Origin: Eukaryota sp. TZLM1-RC
Lineage: Eukaryota > Metamonada: BaSk clade
Assembly: GCA_040285825.1 (NCBI GenBank)
Contig: JAUPSS010000007.1
Location: 1,078,501 to 1,142,500, forward strand
Reading direction: 5' to 3'
DNA: 64,000 nucleotides
This document shows, one piece after another, positions 39,291-51,304 of this stretch (within the stretch, counting starts at the first letter, position 1; the number at the start of each line of letters is the position of its first letter). The translations under genes and the position numbers were made by a program. The notes beneath the pieces are model-generated. The model was not told the DNA's origin. It saw only the letters and a list, made by a program, of their open reading frames with translations, and did not search any database.

Positions 39291-39482
39291 ATATTTTCAT
39301 ATGAATCGGCAATTTCTTGAGCAACCAATTCTAGTAAATCAAATGAACCAATCAAGGATATATCATCCATATAAGCAACTATTTTTATAGAAGGGTATTT
39401 TTGCTTAATGATATTTAAAGTTTTGTGAATAGCTAAACAAAACAATAACGGGCCATAAAATTGCCGATTCATATGAAAATAT
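39291..39482. repeat. Fold-back: family B segment flanked by 25-bp inverted repeats
   Basis: atattttcatatgaatcggc and five more bases (39291-39315) are exactly complementary to 39458-39482. Between the arms lies an inverted family B RT segment (catalytic YMDDISLIG read on the minus strand), and the right arm continues into family B on the plus strand. Confidence 0.9.
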
Positions 39483-40320
39483 TGGGCTTCACCTTAATGC
39501 CAGCAAATGCCTTCTGATTGGCTCTTCTGCTCAAGACCTCGTGATAAACGATTCTATTGTCCCTTTTACTAATTATAGTAGTGATGCTTTTAAGTTCCTT
39601 GGTTGTTGGTTAGGAAATGTGCCTCAAATTCAGAATGAATTGCAAGTTATTTTGGAAAAAATGAAAATTGAACTTGATTCAATTTCTTCTTTAGATATAG
39701 AAAAACATATTAAATTTTTCATGCTTAAAATTTGCTACACTGGGAGAATAACCCACATTTTGAGATCTTGTGCTCCTTCCATAGCATTAGATTTTTGTCG
39801 TTCTTTTAATTCATTGAGAACAGAATTTTTTGCTGATTTATTGGATGTAGAACCAGGAATGTTGAAAAGCCATTTATTTTCTTCAGCAAATTTGGGTGGT
39901 ATTGGTTTTACTAAATCTTCAATTTTGTGTCAATCAGCATTCTTGGGTGGTGGCAAAAATTTTATTTATGAATTTTCTCGTAGATTTCCTGATGATTCTC
40001 ATCTGTTAGTCCCCAATTGTAGTCCCTATTTGTGTGAGTTATCTTGCGAACTTGAAAAATTACCGCCACAAATTTGGACCAAATGTTTTCCTCAATCAAT
40101 TCAAGAAATTCCAAACCGATCTCTATTTAATTTACAGTTTTGCTGTAAAAAGCTTCAACAAAAATTGTCAAAGATTTTTGAAAGCTTGGATTTTGATGTT
40201 AGACTTGGCTTGGCCAAGAAAAAGAATCCCGCTTTTGCAAATCTTTTACAAGATATGTGTGACAGTACTTCTTCTGCCTTAGTAACAACAATTCCACAAG
40301 TTTATGGTACTCTCTTATCA
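39458..40320 (+). pseudogene. Family B fragment (RT end, thumb, start of zinc region)
   Basis: Open for about 260 codons from 39541 (VINDSIVPFTNYSSDAFKFL to IPQVYGTLLS). It is probably the continuation of the B copy at 34850-35716. At 40320 it joins an inverted B 5' segment. Confidence 0.75.
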
Positions 40321-40735
40321 TGGACAACAAAAATTTCTGTTTTCAGAAGGGGAAGAAGAGTGAGCACTAGAAGCATTTAAATGTTGATCGTCAGAAACAT
40401 TATTTTCAGCACCTTTCACAACGGCATCAGCTGGAACAGAACATTCAAGAATTTGTTGAGCAGATTTTAATTCAATTTATCTTTTTTGTTTTTCAGGGCA
40501 TGTTCTCGAATTATGACCACTGATACCACAAATCGAACATTTTTTAGAACCTTTTAATGGTAAAGGTTATATTTTTTCTGTTATTTCTATTTTGTCAATT
40601 GGTGAGTTAAAAGTAGAAATAGATTTTTGACTTTTTCCAATTTCAGCTGGAGCAAACAAATTTCGAGAAACGGAGTTGTTAATAGAACGCGCAACAGAAC
40701 GTAAGGATCGTAATTGTGGTTTTTGGTTTTGTCAT
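40321..40735 (-). pseudogene. Family B 5' region, inverted fragment
   Basis: Minus-strand homologue of 46413-46805: the region with zinc motif residues, the AENNVSDDQ stretch and the CCHC knuckle (CSICGISGHNSRTCP). It has several base changes. Head-to-head to the preceding B fragment. Confidence 0.7.
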
Positions 40736-41004
40736 CAACTTGGTCATAAAAAAAATCTAAAAAGTGTGAAAATTATCAAAATCCATCTACTTCTTATTCT
40801 GTAACTGCCGCTGTTGCTGAATTAATTAATTTAGAATTTAATTTACCTCCCAAACATGAGTGCACTGCAGAAGACAATGATGCAGTGATGTTAGATATTT
40901 GAAGCAGGTCAATAATTGTGCTTGATAATTGTGCTATTTGTAATGAAAAAGCTGAAAGATATATTTTAAAAAATAATTTATATGTATGCCATGTTTGCTC
41001 CTCG
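40736..41004 (+). pseudogene. Family A 5'-region fragment
   Basis: Homologous to about 36015-36280 of the near-full A copy (KHECTAEDNDAVMLDI, NCAICNEKAERY), with a small deletion and duplication around 40905. It ends at tttgctcctc where family C begins. Confidence 0.75.
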
Positions 41005-43487
41005 CCAAAAAATTGTTTGAAAAGTTGAACTCAATTTCTGACAAAATTGACCGAATGACGAATTTAGATATAAAAAAAACACATCAAATTTACCATTATA
41101 AGACTGTGTTTTAGTTCCAATTTTAATCATATATTTCGATCTACAAATCCTCTCGTCACTAGACCTTTGGCTCAAAAGTTTAATGAGTTACGTGCAAAAG
41201 TTCTGTCTCAATTACTGGGATGTAAAATGTTTCAAATTCCAGATCATGCTTACCTTTTTTTTTAAAATTTAATTTTATTCTAAACCTATAAATCAACATC
41301 TAAAAAATCCATCTCTCCCAAAACAAAAACACTAGATGCAACTCTCTCATAGTGAGATCCAAGAGAAAGCAAAGCATCAGAAACCATCTTCAACATCCCC
41401 TTAAAAATAGAAAACACAATTCTTTTTTGCCAAAACAATCTGTTGAAATTTCTGCCAGTTCTTCTCTTTACAATCATTTCAAAATCATCCAAAAAACGTA
41501 CAGCAGTTGGTGCAAGTGAACCAAAAAGGGAAAATACAAATGGATACAAATTGTATTTTGCATGCTGTAGACTGGCCAATTTGGACAAAGGTTCATTGTA
41601 TTTTTTGAATTTAAAATTTTCAGCATTTGAAAGGGGATTATGAATTTCAGAATTAACAAGCCTTTCATTTGAGGCATTACAAGGATCAACAGACATTACA
41701 TCCAATAAAATGAAGCTTCCATCTAATCCAGGTAATATGACATCACCTCTATTATTCTTATGAAAATCATTTTCAGCATCAAACAGATTTGACAACAAAG
41801 GTTCCAAGAAGGATTCAATTCTATGAGATTTACACATACAATATAACTGGTCTCTTACAGCATCATGAACCTTGCTTCTAAAAGTAATATAATGTTTACA
41901 ATTTAACAAATGAGTAGTTGTAATTTCTCGAGAACATTTACATTTACATTTACATTTATTTATGAGGTAAATTATCAGGCCAGATAAAGGAACGAAATCT
42001 CATATTCAGAGTCCAAGCAGAATCGGATAAGAGAGTACCATAAACTTGTGGAATTGTTGTTACTAAGGCAGAAGAAGTACTGTCACACATATCTTGTGAA
42101 AGATTTGCAAAAGCGGGATTCTTCTTCTTGGCCAAGCCAAGTCTAACATCAAAATCCAAGCTTTCAAAAATCTTTGACAATTTTTGTTGAAGCTTTTTAC
42201 AGCAAAACTGTAAATTAAATAGAGATCGGTTTGGAATTTCTTGAATTGATTGAGGAAAACATTTGGTCCAAATTTGTGGCGGTAATTTTTAGAGTTCACA
42301 AGATAACTCATACAAATAGGGACTACAATTGGGGTTAAGTTAATAATTAATTCCATCGAAGTTCCATATATTGATTATACTTCAACTAGTTTCTGCTTTC
42401 TGGGTTGCTATTTAGGTTCCGCCGAAAAGACACTTGACAGCCTTGAAAATTATTTAAATTCAATTAAAAAAGAGCTAGAAGTCAAAAAAACTCTTGAATT
42501 GGAAAAACATCTTAAGTTTTTTCTTTTGAAAATTTGTTATGCTGGAAAAATTACTCATTTACTGCGATCATTACCTCCATCCCTAACTTACAATTTTTGT
42601 AGACAATTTAACAAAATACGTACCCAATTTTTGGCTTATTTAATGTCTGTTGATCCATCAATTTTGAAAAATCATATTTTTTCGGATGTTCAACTTGTCG
42701 GTGTTGGATTCAATTCATCAAAATATTTGACCAAAGCTGCATTTATTGGTGGTGGAAAAAATTTTGTATTTGAATTCTCTAGAAGATATCCTTTTGCCGA
42801 AAATCTTCTTGAAAATACAAATAGCATATTCCTGGATAACTTAAGAGAAGAAATATCCAGTTTATCTCCCGACTTATGGCAATCATGTTTCCCCATATCC
42901 ATTCAAGAAATTCCAGACAGAAGTTTATATTCATTAAAATTTGCGTTGAAAAAGCTCCAACGACATCTTTTGAAAAATTTTGAAAACAAGGATTTTATTG
43001 TTCGACTTAGCACGGCTAAGAAAGCCTCTTTTCCTTTCCTGCTTTTGCCAATTTTTTGATTGATTTGAAGGACAGTTCATCTGCAGTTTTGATAAATCAA
43101 ATTCCCCAGATTTATGGTCTATTTTTGAATGACGACCAATGGACCACTGCTATGAGAATGCGTTGTTATTTATGGCCTTGAAATTTGCCCAATGATTTGT
43201 TTTGTAAAAGTGGAGCTGGTTTGACATTATCACATTTATTTAATTGTAATAGATATATTTCCTATTGTTCTACGTTGCATGATGCAGTTAGAGATCAAAT
43301 CCATGCAATGTGTAATTCCTATCATATTGAATCTTTTGTAGAACCTTTGTTGAGGTCTCTTGATATAAATGAAAGCGTAAGAGATTCAGAATATGGAAAA
43401 CGACGTGCTGATGTTGTTGTGCCCTCGTTTGATGATGTAATGAATGTTGTTGATGTCGTAACAGTGGATGTATGCAAGAAAAATGCC

Positions 43488-46400
43488 TAAAAAAAAGTAT
43501 GCAAACCCTTTAAAAGAATTGAAACATGTTCGCCATGTAGATTACCTAATTTGCCCATTTGCTATATCGTTGTATGGTCGTCTTGGAAAAACTTTTTTTT
43601 AAAATTTAATTTTATTCTAAACCTATAAATCAACATCTAAAAAATCCATCTCTCCCAAAACAAAAACACTAGATGCAACTCTCTCATAGTGAGATCCAAG
43701 AGAAAGCAAAGCATCAGAAACCATCTTCAACATCCCCTTAAAAATAGAAAACACAATTCTATTTTGCCAAAACAATCTGTTGAAATTTCTGCCAGCTCTT
43801 CTCTTTACAATCATTTCAAAATCATCCAAAAAACGTAAAGCAGTTGGTGCAAGTGAACCAAAAAGGGAAAATGCAAATGGATACAAATTGTATTTTGCAT
43901 GCTGTAGACTGGCCAATTTGGACAAAGATTCATTGTATTTTTTGAATTTAAAATTTTCAGCATTTGAAAGGGGATTATGAATTTCAGAATTAACAAGCCT
44001 TTCATTTGAGGCATTACAAGGATCAACAGACATTACATCCAATAAAATGAAGCTTCCATCTAATCCAGGTAATATGACATCACCTCTATTATTCTTATGA
44101 AAATCATTTTCAGCATCAAACAGATTTGACAACAAAGGTTCCAAGAAGGATTCAATTCTATGAGATTTACACATACAATATAACTGGTCTCTTACAGCAT
44201 CATGAACCTTGCTTCTAAAAGTAATAAAATGTTTACAATTTAACAAATGAGTAGTTGTAATTTCTCGAGAACATTTACAAATTAAATTATGAGGTAAATT
44301 ATCAGGCCAGATAAAGGAACGAAATCTCATATTCAGAGTCCAAGCAGAATCGGATAAGAGAGTACCATAAACTTGTGGAATTGTTGTTACTAAGGCAGAA
44401 GAAGTACTGTCACACATATCTTGTAAAAGATTTGCAAAAGCGGGATTCTTTTTCTTGGCCAAGCCAAGTCTAACATCAAAATCCAAGCTTTCAAAAATCT
44501 TTGACAATTTTTGTTGAAGCTTTTTACAGCAAAACTGTAAATTAAATAGAGATCGGTTTGGAATTTCTTGAATTGATTGAGGAAAACATTTGGTCCAAAT
44601 TTGTGGCGGTAATTTTTCAAGTTCGCAAGATAACTCATACAAATAGTGACTACAATTGGGGACTAACAGATGAGAATCATCAGGAAATCTACGAGAAAAT
44701 TCATAAATAAAATTTTGCCACCACCCAAGAATGCTGATTGACACAAAATTGAAGATTTAGTAAATCCAATACCCCCAAATTTGCTGAAGAAAATAAATGG
44801 CTTTTCAACATTCCTGGTTCTACATCCAATAAATCAGCAAAAAAATTCTGTTCTCAATGAATTAAAAGAACGACAAAAATCTAATGCTACGGAAGGAGCA
44901 CAAGATCTCAAAATGTGGGTTATTCTCCCAGTGTAGCAAATTTTAAGCATGAAAAATTTAATATGCTTTTCTATATCTAAAGAAGAAATTGAATCAAGTT
45001 CAATTTTCATTTTTTCCAAAATAACTTGCAATTCATTCTGAATTTGAGGCACATTTCCTAACCAACAACCAAGGAACTTAAAAGCATCACTACTATAATT
45101 AGTAAAAGGGACAATAGAATCGTTTATCACGAGGTCTTGAGCAGAAGAGCCAATCAGAAGGCATTTGCTGGCATTAAGGTGAAGCCCAATATTTTCATAT
45201 GAATCGGCAATTTCTTGAGCAATCAATTCTAGTAAATCAAACGAACCAATCAAGGATATATCATCCATATAAGCAACTATTTTTATAGAAGGGTATTTTT
45301 GCTTAATGATATTTAAAGTTTTGTGAATAGCTAAACAAAACAATAATGGGCCTAAAGGATCTCCCTGCTTCACTCCAGAAGATGATTTAAGACCAAATGA
45401 ATTAAAAATTAAATCTGATTCTTTCCCATAAAAATGGTAGAAAAAACTCGATAGCTCAGGAAAATCAGATTTAAAAACTTCAAAAATTGCTTCTCGCTTT
45501 ACAGAATTAAAAGCATTTTTAAAGTCGAGATTAAAAATAAAATTATTTTCCTCTGCATTAAAAAAGGTATCAGAGGCAATAGCAGCAACAGAAGCACCAT
45601 CAATTGTTTTGATTCCAATTGATGAGGATTCAAAAATGTAGAAGCTTTGTCTTTGACACGATCGAAGTCAATTGATGCCACCAAACGAGATAGAGATTCA
45701 CCAACAGCAATTGGGCGTATTCCATTAGGTTTGATTCCGTTTCCAGGCTTTACTAAAGCAATCAGACGTGCTGCGAGTAATTCAAATGGAGGATTAATTT
45801 TCAAAACAATCAATTGTTGAAAATAGTGGGCTAGATCATCAGCAATTTCGGGAGCACTGGAACACGCTATTTTTAACAGATCAAAAGAAATTCCAGATGG
45901 ACCTTCTGCTTTCCCCTTTGGCAATTTTTGAATAGCTTTATGAACTTCAACTGCAGTAATAGGATTTTCAATCCAAAAAGGACACACTTCAGGCTTGCTG
46001 CACTGGAAATTTTCTTGAGGATGCAACTTTTGAAGTTTTTCAAGGGTATCAGAGTTTGCATCAGCCAAAGAAGAGGAAAACAAAGACTGCTTTGCGGCAC
46101 CATAACGACCACGTAAGCACAATTTTCGGCAAATTTTTGATTTTACAATTTTTCTATTTCCAAATTTTTTCTTAAAACAATTTTTGTTTTTTCTAGCAAA
46201 ATATTTCCAGAAGGATGAAATATTCCACTTATTATTTTTCAATTCAGAAGTAAAATTTCTCATTTCCATTGAGAAGGGGATTGTGCTGGCGGGACTTATT
46301 TCTACTGGGATCCGGATCGGGGGTCTTACGGTATCAACGGCTTTACAATTCGTACAAAACAGAAGTTTTCGACCATTTCGTGAATCTGCAACATCTTTTT

Positions 46401-47347
46401 TTGCAAAATGGACAACAAAAATTACTGTTTTCAGAAGGGGAAGAAGAGGGAACACTAGAAGCATTTAACTGTTGATCGTCAGAAACATAATTTTCAGCAC
46501 CTTTCACAACGGCAACAGCTGGAACAGAACATTTGAGAATTTGTTGAGCAGATTTTAATTCAAATTCTCTTTTTTGTTTCTCAGGGCACGTTCTCGAATT
46601 ATGACCACTGATACCACAAATCGAACATTTTTTAGAACCTTTTTAATGGCAGTGGTTTCATTTTTTCAGTTCTTTCAATTTTGTCAATTTTTGAGTTAAA
46701 AGTAGAAATAGACTTTTGACTTTTTGCAGTTTCAGCTGGAGAAAACAAATTTCGAGAAACGGAGTTGTTAATAGAACGCGCAACAGAACGCAAGGAACGT
46801 AATGGTGGTTTTTCTGTGTTTTTTCTGGTACAATGATCAGTTTTTGAATGAAAATTTTTTTGAGATGAATTTCGAGCATAGCTTGTATTGTGGGGAGAGT
46901 GGGGAAGTGGAATGGATGAGCTTGATCTGACTGGTAGAATCTTTGCTTGGGCGTTCCAATCAGTATCAGAGTCACTATCAGCCAAAGGCATCGTTTTGAC
47001 AGAGAAACAGTACGACTTTGACGCCTTGACAGAAAGTGAAATATGAAAGGGTTGACTAAGGGAGGGAGAAAAAAAAATCTTGGAAAAACTGCTTTTAATT
47101 TTATTGATGATTTTGAAAATCTTGTGAAAAAAAGAATGAATAAGCGTTTTGATCGTCGTTTGTGGCTAAATCGTATTGTTTTTACTATTTTCAAATCAAT
47201 TCCTAAAATGATTTCGAAAGCTTTAATGTCTGTCAGTGCACATTATGAAAACATTGCTGCTGTAAGGTTTGATGGTGTGGAAGCTTGTTTTGAAGATATT
47301 GACTTTTAGACTGTGGTTTTGAAAATAAATTAAAAGTATGAAAAAAA
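43488..47347 (+). mobile_element. Nest 1, level 4: short family A copy inserted in family A, 12-bp TSD
   Basis: aagaaaaatgcc occurs at 43476-43487 and 47348-47359. Only the last third of family A is present (43488-43593 and 47091-47347), beginning KKYANPLKEL. Confidence 0.82.
43594..47077 (-). mobile_element. Nest 1, level 5: full-length family B element, 13-bp TSD
   Basis: tcttggaaaaact occurs at 43581-43593 and 47078-47090. The element is 3,484 bp. Read on the minus strand it begins with nine T and CTCCCTCCCTTAGTCAA directly at the duplication. It continues with the MPLADSDSDTDWNAQ leader frame (46632-46991), the CCHC knuckle CSICGISGHNSRTCP, a second zinc motif CPFCKKDVAD with CTNC, RT (GKAEGPSGISFDLL, GDPLGPLLFCLAIH, YMDD), thumb, knuckle CKCSREITTTHLLNC, RLE (NNRGDVILP, LLDVMSVD, KFKKYNE) and C-terminal domain ending FLDVDL. 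The frame is broken by several single-base changes (for example near 44715, 44840, 45620 and 46640). Confidence 0.9.
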
Positions 47348-49054
47348 AAGAAAAATGCCTTGAAAAATGCTCAATCCGAAGTATCCCCCCTTGATGACTC
47401 CGAATTGTACAAACGGAAAAAGTATGCAAATCCTTTAAAAGAATTGAAACATGTTCGCCATGTAGATTACCAAATTTGCCCATTTGCTATATCGTTGTAT
47501 GGTCGTCTTGGAAAAACTGCTTTGAATTTTATTGATGATTTTGAAAATCTTGTGAAAAAAAGAATGAATAAGCGTTTTGATCGTCGCTTGTGGCTAAATC
47601 GTATTGTTTTTACTATTTTCAAATCAATTCCTAAAATGATTTCGAAAGCTTTAATGTCTGTCAGTGCACATTATGAAAACATTGCTGCTGTAAGGTTTGA
47701 TGGTGTGGAAGCTTGTTTTGAAGCTATTGACTTTTAGACTGTGGTTTTGAAAATAAATTAAAAAAAAACAATTGGGGACTAACAGATGAGAATCATCAGG
47801 AAATCTACGAGAAAATTCATAAATAAAATTTTTGCCACCACCCAGGAATGCTGATTGACACAAAATTGAAGATTTAGTAAAACCAATACCACCCAAATTT
47901 GCTGAAGAAAATAAATGGCTTTTCAACATTCCTGGTTCTACATCCAATAAATCAGCAAAAAAATTCTGTTCTCAATGAATTAAAAGAACGACAAAAATCT
48001 AATGCTATGGAAGGAGCACAAGATCTCAAAATGTGGGTTATTCTCCCAGTGTAGCAAATTTTAAGCATGAAAAATTTAATATGCTTTTCTATATCTAAAG
48101 AAGAAATTGAATCAAGTTCAATTTTCATTTTTCCAAAATAACTTGCAATTCATTCTGAATTTGAGGCACATTTCCTAACCAACAACCAAGGAACTTAAAA
48201 GCATCACTACTATAATTAGTAAAAGGGACAATAGAATCGTTTATCACGAGGTCTTGAGCAGAAGAGCCAATCAGAAGGCATTTGCTGGCATTAAGATGAA
48301 GCCCAATATTTTCATATGAATCGGCAATTTCTTGAGCAACCAATTCTAGTAAATCAAATGAACCAATCAAGGATATATCATCCATATAAGCAACTATTTT
48401 TATAGAAGGGTATTTTTGCTTAATGATATTTAAAGTTTTGTGAATAGCTAAACAAAACAATAATGGCCCTAAAGGATCTCCCTGCTTCACTCCAGAAGAT
48501 GATTTAAGACCAAATGAATTAAAAATTAAATCTGATTCTTTCCCATAAAAATGGTAGAAAAAACTCGATAGCTCAGGAAAATCAGATTTAATAACTTCAA
48601 AAATTGCTTCTCGCTTTACAGAATTAAAAGCATTTTTAAAGTCGAGATTAAAAATAAAATTATTTTCCTCTGCATTAAAAAAGGTATCAGAGGCAATAGC
48701 AGCAACAGAAGCACCATCAATTGTTTTGATTCCAAATTGATGAGGATTCAAAAATGTAGAAGCTTTGTCTTTGACACGATCATGCTTACCTTAGTCCACA
48801 TTATGGTGGTTTAGGGTGGACGAAGGCTTCTATTCTTACCTCGTGTGCTTTTGTTGGTGGATGCAGAAATGCAATCTTTGAGTTTTCCGAAAGATTTGCA
48901 GATTGGGAAGATTTATTGATGACAACGCAAAGTTCCACTGTTTTTGCATTAAATGAAGAAATTTCAAGAATTGATGTAGAAAAATGGGGTCGATGTTTTC
49001 CCCAATCATTCAATGGCAATATTCCAGAAAAAAATGTCTTAAATTTGAAGTACA

Positions 49055-49146
49055 ATCAAGATTTTGTAGAGGAAATCTTGGTTTAATGATAGTCGTCCCA
49101 TTAGTTATGATTTAATTTAATCAAGTGTGCAAATTCAATAAATACA
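49055..49146 (+). mobile_element. 92-bp family C 3' end inserted in family C
   Basis: aagtaca occurs at 49048-49054 and 49147-49153. The insert is the last 92 bp of the element (DFVEEILV onward) and ends at AATAAATAC without an A tail. Confidence 0.8.
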
Positions 49147-49222
49147 AAGTACACTCTTCGAACATTACAGAAAAGATTGACTGGAATGTATGAAAAAGAT
49201 CTTTATAATAATATATGCAGCT

Positions 49223-50405
49223 TTTTTTTTATAAATTTTTTTATTAATTATAATTTTATTCAAAACCTACAAATCAACATCTAAAAAATCCATCTCTCCC
49301 AAAACAAAAACACTAGATGCAACTCTCTCATAGTGAGATCCAAGAGAAAGCAAAGCATCAGAGACCATCTTCAACATCCCCTTCAAAATAGAAAACACGA
49401 TTCTATTTTGCCAAAACAATCTGTTGAAATCTCTGCCAGTTCTTCTCTTTACAATCATTTCAAAATCATCCAAAAAACGTAAAGCAGTTGGTGCAAGTGA
49501 ACCAAAAAGGGAAAATACAAATGGATACAAATTGTATTTTGCATGCTGTAGACTGGCCAATTTGGACAAAGGTTCATTGTATTTTTTGAATTTGAAATTT
49601 TCTGCATTTGAAAGAGGATTTTGAATTTCAGAATTAGCAAGCCTTTCATTTGAGGCATTACAAGGATCAACAGACATTACATCCAATAAAATGAAGTTTC
49701 CATCTAATCCAGGTAATATAACATCACCTCTATTATTCTTATGAAAATCATCTTCAGCATCAAACACATTTGACAACAGAGGTTCCAAGAAGGATTCAAT
49801 TCTATGAGACTTACACATACAATATAACTGGTCTCTTACAGCATCATGAACCTTGCTTCTAAAAGTAATAAAATGTTTACAATTTAACAAATGAGTAATT
49901 GTAATTTCTCGAGAACATTTACAAATTAAATTATGAGGTAAATTATCAGGCCAGATAAAGGAACGAAATCTCATATTCAGAGTCCAAGCAGAATCGGTTA
50001 AGAGAGTACCATAAACTTGGGGAATTGTTGTTACTAAGGCAGAAGAAGTATTGTCACACATATCTTTTTTTTTATTTTTTTAATTTATTTTCAAAACCAC
50101 AGTCTAAAAGTCAATATCTTCAAAACAAGCTTCCACACCATCAAACCTTACAGCAGCAATGTTTTCATAATGTGCACTGACAGACATTAAAGCTTTCGAA
50201 ATACACATATCTTGTAAAAGATTTGCAAAAGCGGGATTCTTCTTCTTGGCCAAGCCAAGTCTAACATCAAAATCCAAGCTTTCAAAAATCTTTGACAATT
50301 TTTGTTGAAGCTTTTTACAGCAAAACTGTAAATTAAAAAGAGATCGGTTTGGAATTTCTTGAATTGATTGAGGAAAACATTTGGTCCAAATTTGTGGCGG
50401 CAATT
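49223..50405 (-). mobile_element. Family B 3' half inserted in family C, 12-bp TSD
   Basis: atatatgcagct occurs at 49211-49222 and 50406-50417. The 264-codon frame 49267-50061 contains knuckle, RLE and C-terminal domain. It is split by a family A fragment at 50067-50202. Confidence 0.88.
50067..50202 (-). mobile_element. 136-bp family A 3' end inserted in family B, 11-bp TSD
   Basis: acacatatctt occurs at 50056-50066 and 50203-50213. The insert holds the last codons (ISKALMSVSAHYE to FEDIDF), TAG and an A-rich tail. Confidence 0.88.
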
Positions 50406-50417
50406 ATATATGCAGCT

Positions 50418-51217
50418 CGGCTGTTTTAAATCAAGATCTTCACTCATTGTTATTGGAAAAGGGTGTTTGTGAAAACAAGTCGTCAGATTCTTCACTTTTT
50501 GTAACCATTGTACCACGAAGATTTGGATTGTGTGCCACTAATGAAGCATTTGTAACAAAAATGAGATTATATTTGAACATCCCCATTAACCAATTATTAT
50601 CAAATGAAAAAAGTATTTGTTCGAATTCACCTCAACTCACTTTGCGCCATGCTCTGAATTGCTCTAAATTGATAACTTATCGTTCATCATTACATGATGC
50701 TGTTAGAGACACTGATTTCAATATGGCACGAACTGCAAGGATATCGTGTATCAAAGAGCCCTTGCTGAAGGAAACACTTTCTCTGAATAATTTTGGTTCT
50801 GATGATAGAGGTGATGTATACTGTGATTGGATTGATAATTCTGAAGCTATTGTTGACTTTGTCTCATGTAATGTTGCAAATGATACTTTGCTTCACAGAA
50901 GAATACTTAATCCGGTGGCTGCTTTGGATTTTAAAGCAAAAGAGAAACATAGAAAATATGATAAAGATATTGAAGAGGCAAATGTCGATAGAAATACACA
51001 GCTGGTTTTTCTTGCTTTCCCATTTTCGATAAATGGAAGATTATCAGTTGAAGCAGAAACTTTTTTGGATGACTTCCAAAAAATGGTGCAAGAAAAAACA
51101 ATGAAAAGATTTGATATTTTTTTATGGCGTTCACGGATTCAATTTGCCATTATTAATAGATTACCGCGGTTTTTCAATCGAATTAGAGAAGAATTAGCTA
51201 GACAGCAAGCAAATTAA
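50418..51217 (+). pseudogene. Family C C-terminal region (zinc knuckle, RLE, C-terminal domain)
   Basis: The last part of the level 1 C copy is open for about 265 codons: SSDSSLFVTIVPRRFGLC, knuckle CSNSPQLTLRHALNC, HDAVRDTDF, RLE (DDRGDVYCD, AIVDFVSC, KEKHRKYD) and LARQQAN. The TAA after QQAN truncates the usual DFVEEILV end by nine or so residues. Confidence 0.8.
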
Positions 51218-51304
51218 GATTTTGTAGAGGAAATCTTGGTTCAATGATAGTCGTCCCATTAGTTATGATTCAATTTAATTAAGTGTGCAAATTCAATTAA
51301 TCCA

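Larger units (their letters stand above)
42335..47767 (+). mobile_element. Nest 1, level 3: family A copy inserted in family B, 10-bp TSD
   Basis: acaattgggg occurs at 42325-42334 and 47768-47777. The copy is 5'-truncated in the RT (VKLIINSIEVPYIDY) and holds thumb, knuckle and RLE. It has a rearranged stretch near 43025, a TGA at about 43181 and a Cys-to-Ser change in the knuckle (FCKSGAG). Its own sequence is 42335-43475 and 47361-47767. Confidence 0.85.
41257..48777 (-). mobile_element. Nest 1, level 2: family B copy inserted in family C, 15-bp TSD
   Basis: gatcatgcttacctt occurs at 41242-41256 and 48778-48792. The B copy is minus oriented with its oligo(A) tail at the left. It is itself split: its 3' part is 41257-42334 (207-codon frame with RLE at 41286-41909) and its 5' part is 47778-48777 (208-codon RT frame at 48125-48751). 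A (ttacat)n expansion at about 41938-41958 breaks the zinc knuckle region. Confidence 0.88.
41005..51300 (+). mobile_element. Nest 1, level 1: family C copy split by nested insertions
   Basis: Family C sequence is at 41005-41256, 48793-49054, 49154-49222 and 50418-51300. Joined conceptually these pieces run consecutively through the RT thumb, zinc knuckle and RLE to the 3' end. The first piece is frameshifted (ATNLDIKKTHQIYH). The left end joins family A at 41004 without a clear duplication, so the 5' truncation or a later rearrangement removed it. Confidence 0.8.
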
